Assembly: GCA_024998595.1 (NCBI GenBank)
Contig: JACOEK010000002.1
Coordinates: 310,001 to 374,000 of the forward strand
Reading direction: 5' to 3'
DNA: 64,000 nucleotides
Origin: Nitrospira sp.
Lineage (GTDB): Bacteria; Nitrospirota; Nitrospiria; Nitrospirales; Nitrospiraceae
In this document: positions 62,756 to 64,000 of the stretch, piece by piece
Position numbering within the stretch: the first letter of the stretch is position 1
How the letters are laid out: every line of letters begins with the position of its first letter
Notes under the pieces: model-generated
Told to the model about the DNA's origin: nothing
The model's input: the letters and a program-made list of their open reading frames with translations, nothing else
The model's database searches: none
Translations under genes and position numbers: made by a program

Positions 62756-64000
62756 TCAGGCTGCGCCTTTCATCGTGGCACCTTGCCGCCAATTCGCAAA
62801 CCATCTCAACCCGAGCATGCTGTCATCAGGCTCGTCATCTTGGTGAAGGCGCTGCTCCACCTCCGGAGTAGGCACCTCGTCCAGCGAGTCGAATTCAAAC
62901 TCGTCCGTATCCGGTTTGAGACTTCGGTCACGTTTGAGTTCTTCTACCGATCGAGCGAGCGTCTGAATGGCCTGATTCAATTGCTGAATCGGTGCCGCCA
63001 TCGTCTCTTGCATCACCCGTGAGAGATCCTCTGCCAAACGATCGGGAGCCCCTGTGCGACCTCCATGCTCACGTCTGGCTAGCACCTCCACCGCCTCCCT
63101 CAGGGCAGTAACCGTAGGGCTTAATCGATCACTCAGGCTGCCCGCCAGGCGATCGCCGAGGTCGCCTGGAACCGCACCTACAGCTGCCTGTGCTTGGGCC
63201 GACGCTGAACCGGCCCCAGGCGTGAAGTTTTCCAGCATCTGCTCCATGGTCTTACGGGGGAACAACTCGTCGACCATCGTCACGAACTGCTGTTGAGTCG
63301 TCGCCAAACGATGCATGGCCGACTTCTCGAGCAGCACGAACACATTGGCGCAGAGCAATCCGACGATCGACGTCAGAAACTTTCCTGCCAACCCGTTAAT
63401 CAATCCTTGAATCCCGACGATATGAGATCCGTCCGCATGAAGCTTGCTTAAGCCGATCAGGATTGCCAAAAACGTGAGCAGCAGGCCTCCCCCCGTGATC
63501 AGTGACGGAAACTGATGATAAAAAGCCAGATTGAGACGGCTGTTCAACAGGTCGCGCGGGAAAAACTCCGCCGCCGTCCGGGTGGTGAACACTTTGGGTT
63601 CGATAAACCACGCTGTGCGCTCGACCACGAAAGTCTTGCGAAAGTGAAGCCAGGCCTGCTCCAGGCGCGGCTCACGGCGCATGGCCTTGTCCAGCGTGTG
63701 GAGATCGTCAAGATCCACGCGTTCGGGTTGCGCGCCGGCCTGAGAAGAGACTTTCTTGACGTCGCTCAAACTGGGAACCATCAACCACTCGGACTGGAGG
63801 CTCTTGCGGCTGGCGGCGAGGCTCGTCAGGGTCGGCCACACCCGCATATAACAACCCTGCACGCTGGAAATGGCTGCCGATAACCGTCCGGCGTGCCACA
63901 TGAACAAAGCGATGAGGCCTCCGGACCCGAGCCAACTCAACATCGGGCTATGAAGGTCTCCGAAAAGGGTCACATCCCGACCGAAAAATTCCCATATAGA
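62756..64000 (-). CDS. MotA-like membrane protein, ZorA-like (start may lie outside)
   Basis: At least 405 residues. A GTG at 63973 can start it, but the frame stays open to the window edge (IWEFFGRDVTLFGDLHSP), so the true start may be outside. Three membrane segments are visible (near SWLGSGGLIALFMWHAG; FPSLITGGGLLLTFLAILIG; GKFLTSIVGLLCANVFVLLE), the MotA/ExbB-like pattern of ZorA. A helical tail (about 210-360) follows; it is shorter than the long tail of well-studied ZorA. It is paired with the ZorB-like gene. Confidence 0.75.
   Translation of the reverse strand, partial: SIWEFFGRDVTLFGDLHSPMLSWLGSGGLIALFMWHAGRLSAAISSVQGCYMRVWPTLTSLAASRKSLQSEWLMVPSLSDVKKVSSQAGAQPERVDLDDLHTLDKAMRREPRLEQAWLHFRKTFVVERTAWFIEPKVFTTRTAAEFFPRDLLNSRLNLAFYHQFPSLITGGGLLLTFLAILIGLSKLHADGSHIVGIQGLINGLAGKFLTSIVGLLCANVFVLLEKSAMHRLATTQQQFVTMVDELFPRKTMEQMLENFTPGAGSASAQAQAAVGAVPGDLGDRLAGSLSDRLSPTVTALREAVEVLARREHGGRTGAPDRLAEDLSRVMQETMAAPIQQLNQAIQTLARSVEELKRDRSLKPDTDEFEFDSLDEVPTPEVEQRLHQDDEPDDSMLGLRWFANWRQGATMKGAA

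Noticed and set aside
1-64000. CRISPR arrays
   Set aside because: No regularly spaced direct repeats were noticed, and no cas genes are present.

Overview
The window looks like a chromosomal segment of a Nitrospira-type bacterium (phylum Nitrospirota). It is GC-rich and Gram-negative (TolC, lipoprotein, PBP1A). It carries Nitrospira-like small families (DUF2934, DUF3015), an archaeal-type FBP aldolase/phosphatase, a pyruvoyl arginine decarboxylase and a deoxyhypusine-synthase-like enzyme. The taxonomic call is inference from gene content; no 16S rRNA is present.

Layout. 1-5.8 kb (minus strand): pyruvate dehydrogenase E1 beta (cut by the window edge) and E1 alpha, a secreted protein, then an overlapping MNIO(DUF692)-Dus-Maf operon. 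5.9-9.6 kb (plus): CBS-PilZ protein, LOG-family enzyme, DHH-like phosphoesterase, rhomboid protease. 9.6-13.4 kb (minus): a hybrid histidine kinase with a degenerate receiver, and purE-purK. 13.5-21.1 kb (plus): a membrane fusion protein, a TolC-like channel, two tandem ABC half-transporters that have both lost the catalytic residues of their ATPase domains, and a membrane sensor-like protein. 21.1-27.2 kb (minus): RluF-like pseudouridine synthase and a polyamine module (agmatinase, pyruvoyl arginine decarboxylase, aldehyde dehydrogenase, small zinc protein, DsbA-like protein, deoxyhypusine-synthase-like protein). 27.3-37.6 kb: ZIP transporter, a one-domain glycosyltransferase, DUF3015 protein, tRNA-Glu, several small unknowns, a cysteine-pair repeat protein, GlnRS and an ABC-F ATPase.

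37.6-46.2 kb is an integrated element. A 45-bp direct repeat that is the 3' part of tRNA-Gln(TTG) lies at 37596-37640 and again inside the intact tRNA at 46167-46211. A tyrosine recombinase gene ends 3 bp before the right copy. The element carries an excisionase-like gene, a replication-protein-like gene, two zinc-binding small proteins, Hsp20, a DUF2934 protein, an L,D-transpeptidase and the FBP aldolase/phosphatase. Two tRNA-Gln genes and gltX follow.

48-54.6 kb holds a flavin reductase-like protein, a ferredoxin and a complete ISC iron-sulfur operon (iscR-iscS-iscU-iscA-hscB-hscA-iscX) with a palindromic candidate operator in the iscR leader. 54.7-62 kb holds PBP1A, TypA/BipA (with a terminator-like hairpin in its leader), a peroxiredoxin, a thioredoxin-like protein and a sulfatase-modifying-factor-fold protein. 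The window ends in a MotA/MotB-like pair resembling ZorA/ZorB of the Zorya anti-phage system, whose other components, if any, would lie beyond the right edge.

The best candidates for something undescribed are the MFP/TolC/double pseudo-ABC cassette, the MNIO enzyme with a fused C-terminal domain next to Dus, and the tRNA-Gln element with its unusual metabolic cargo.
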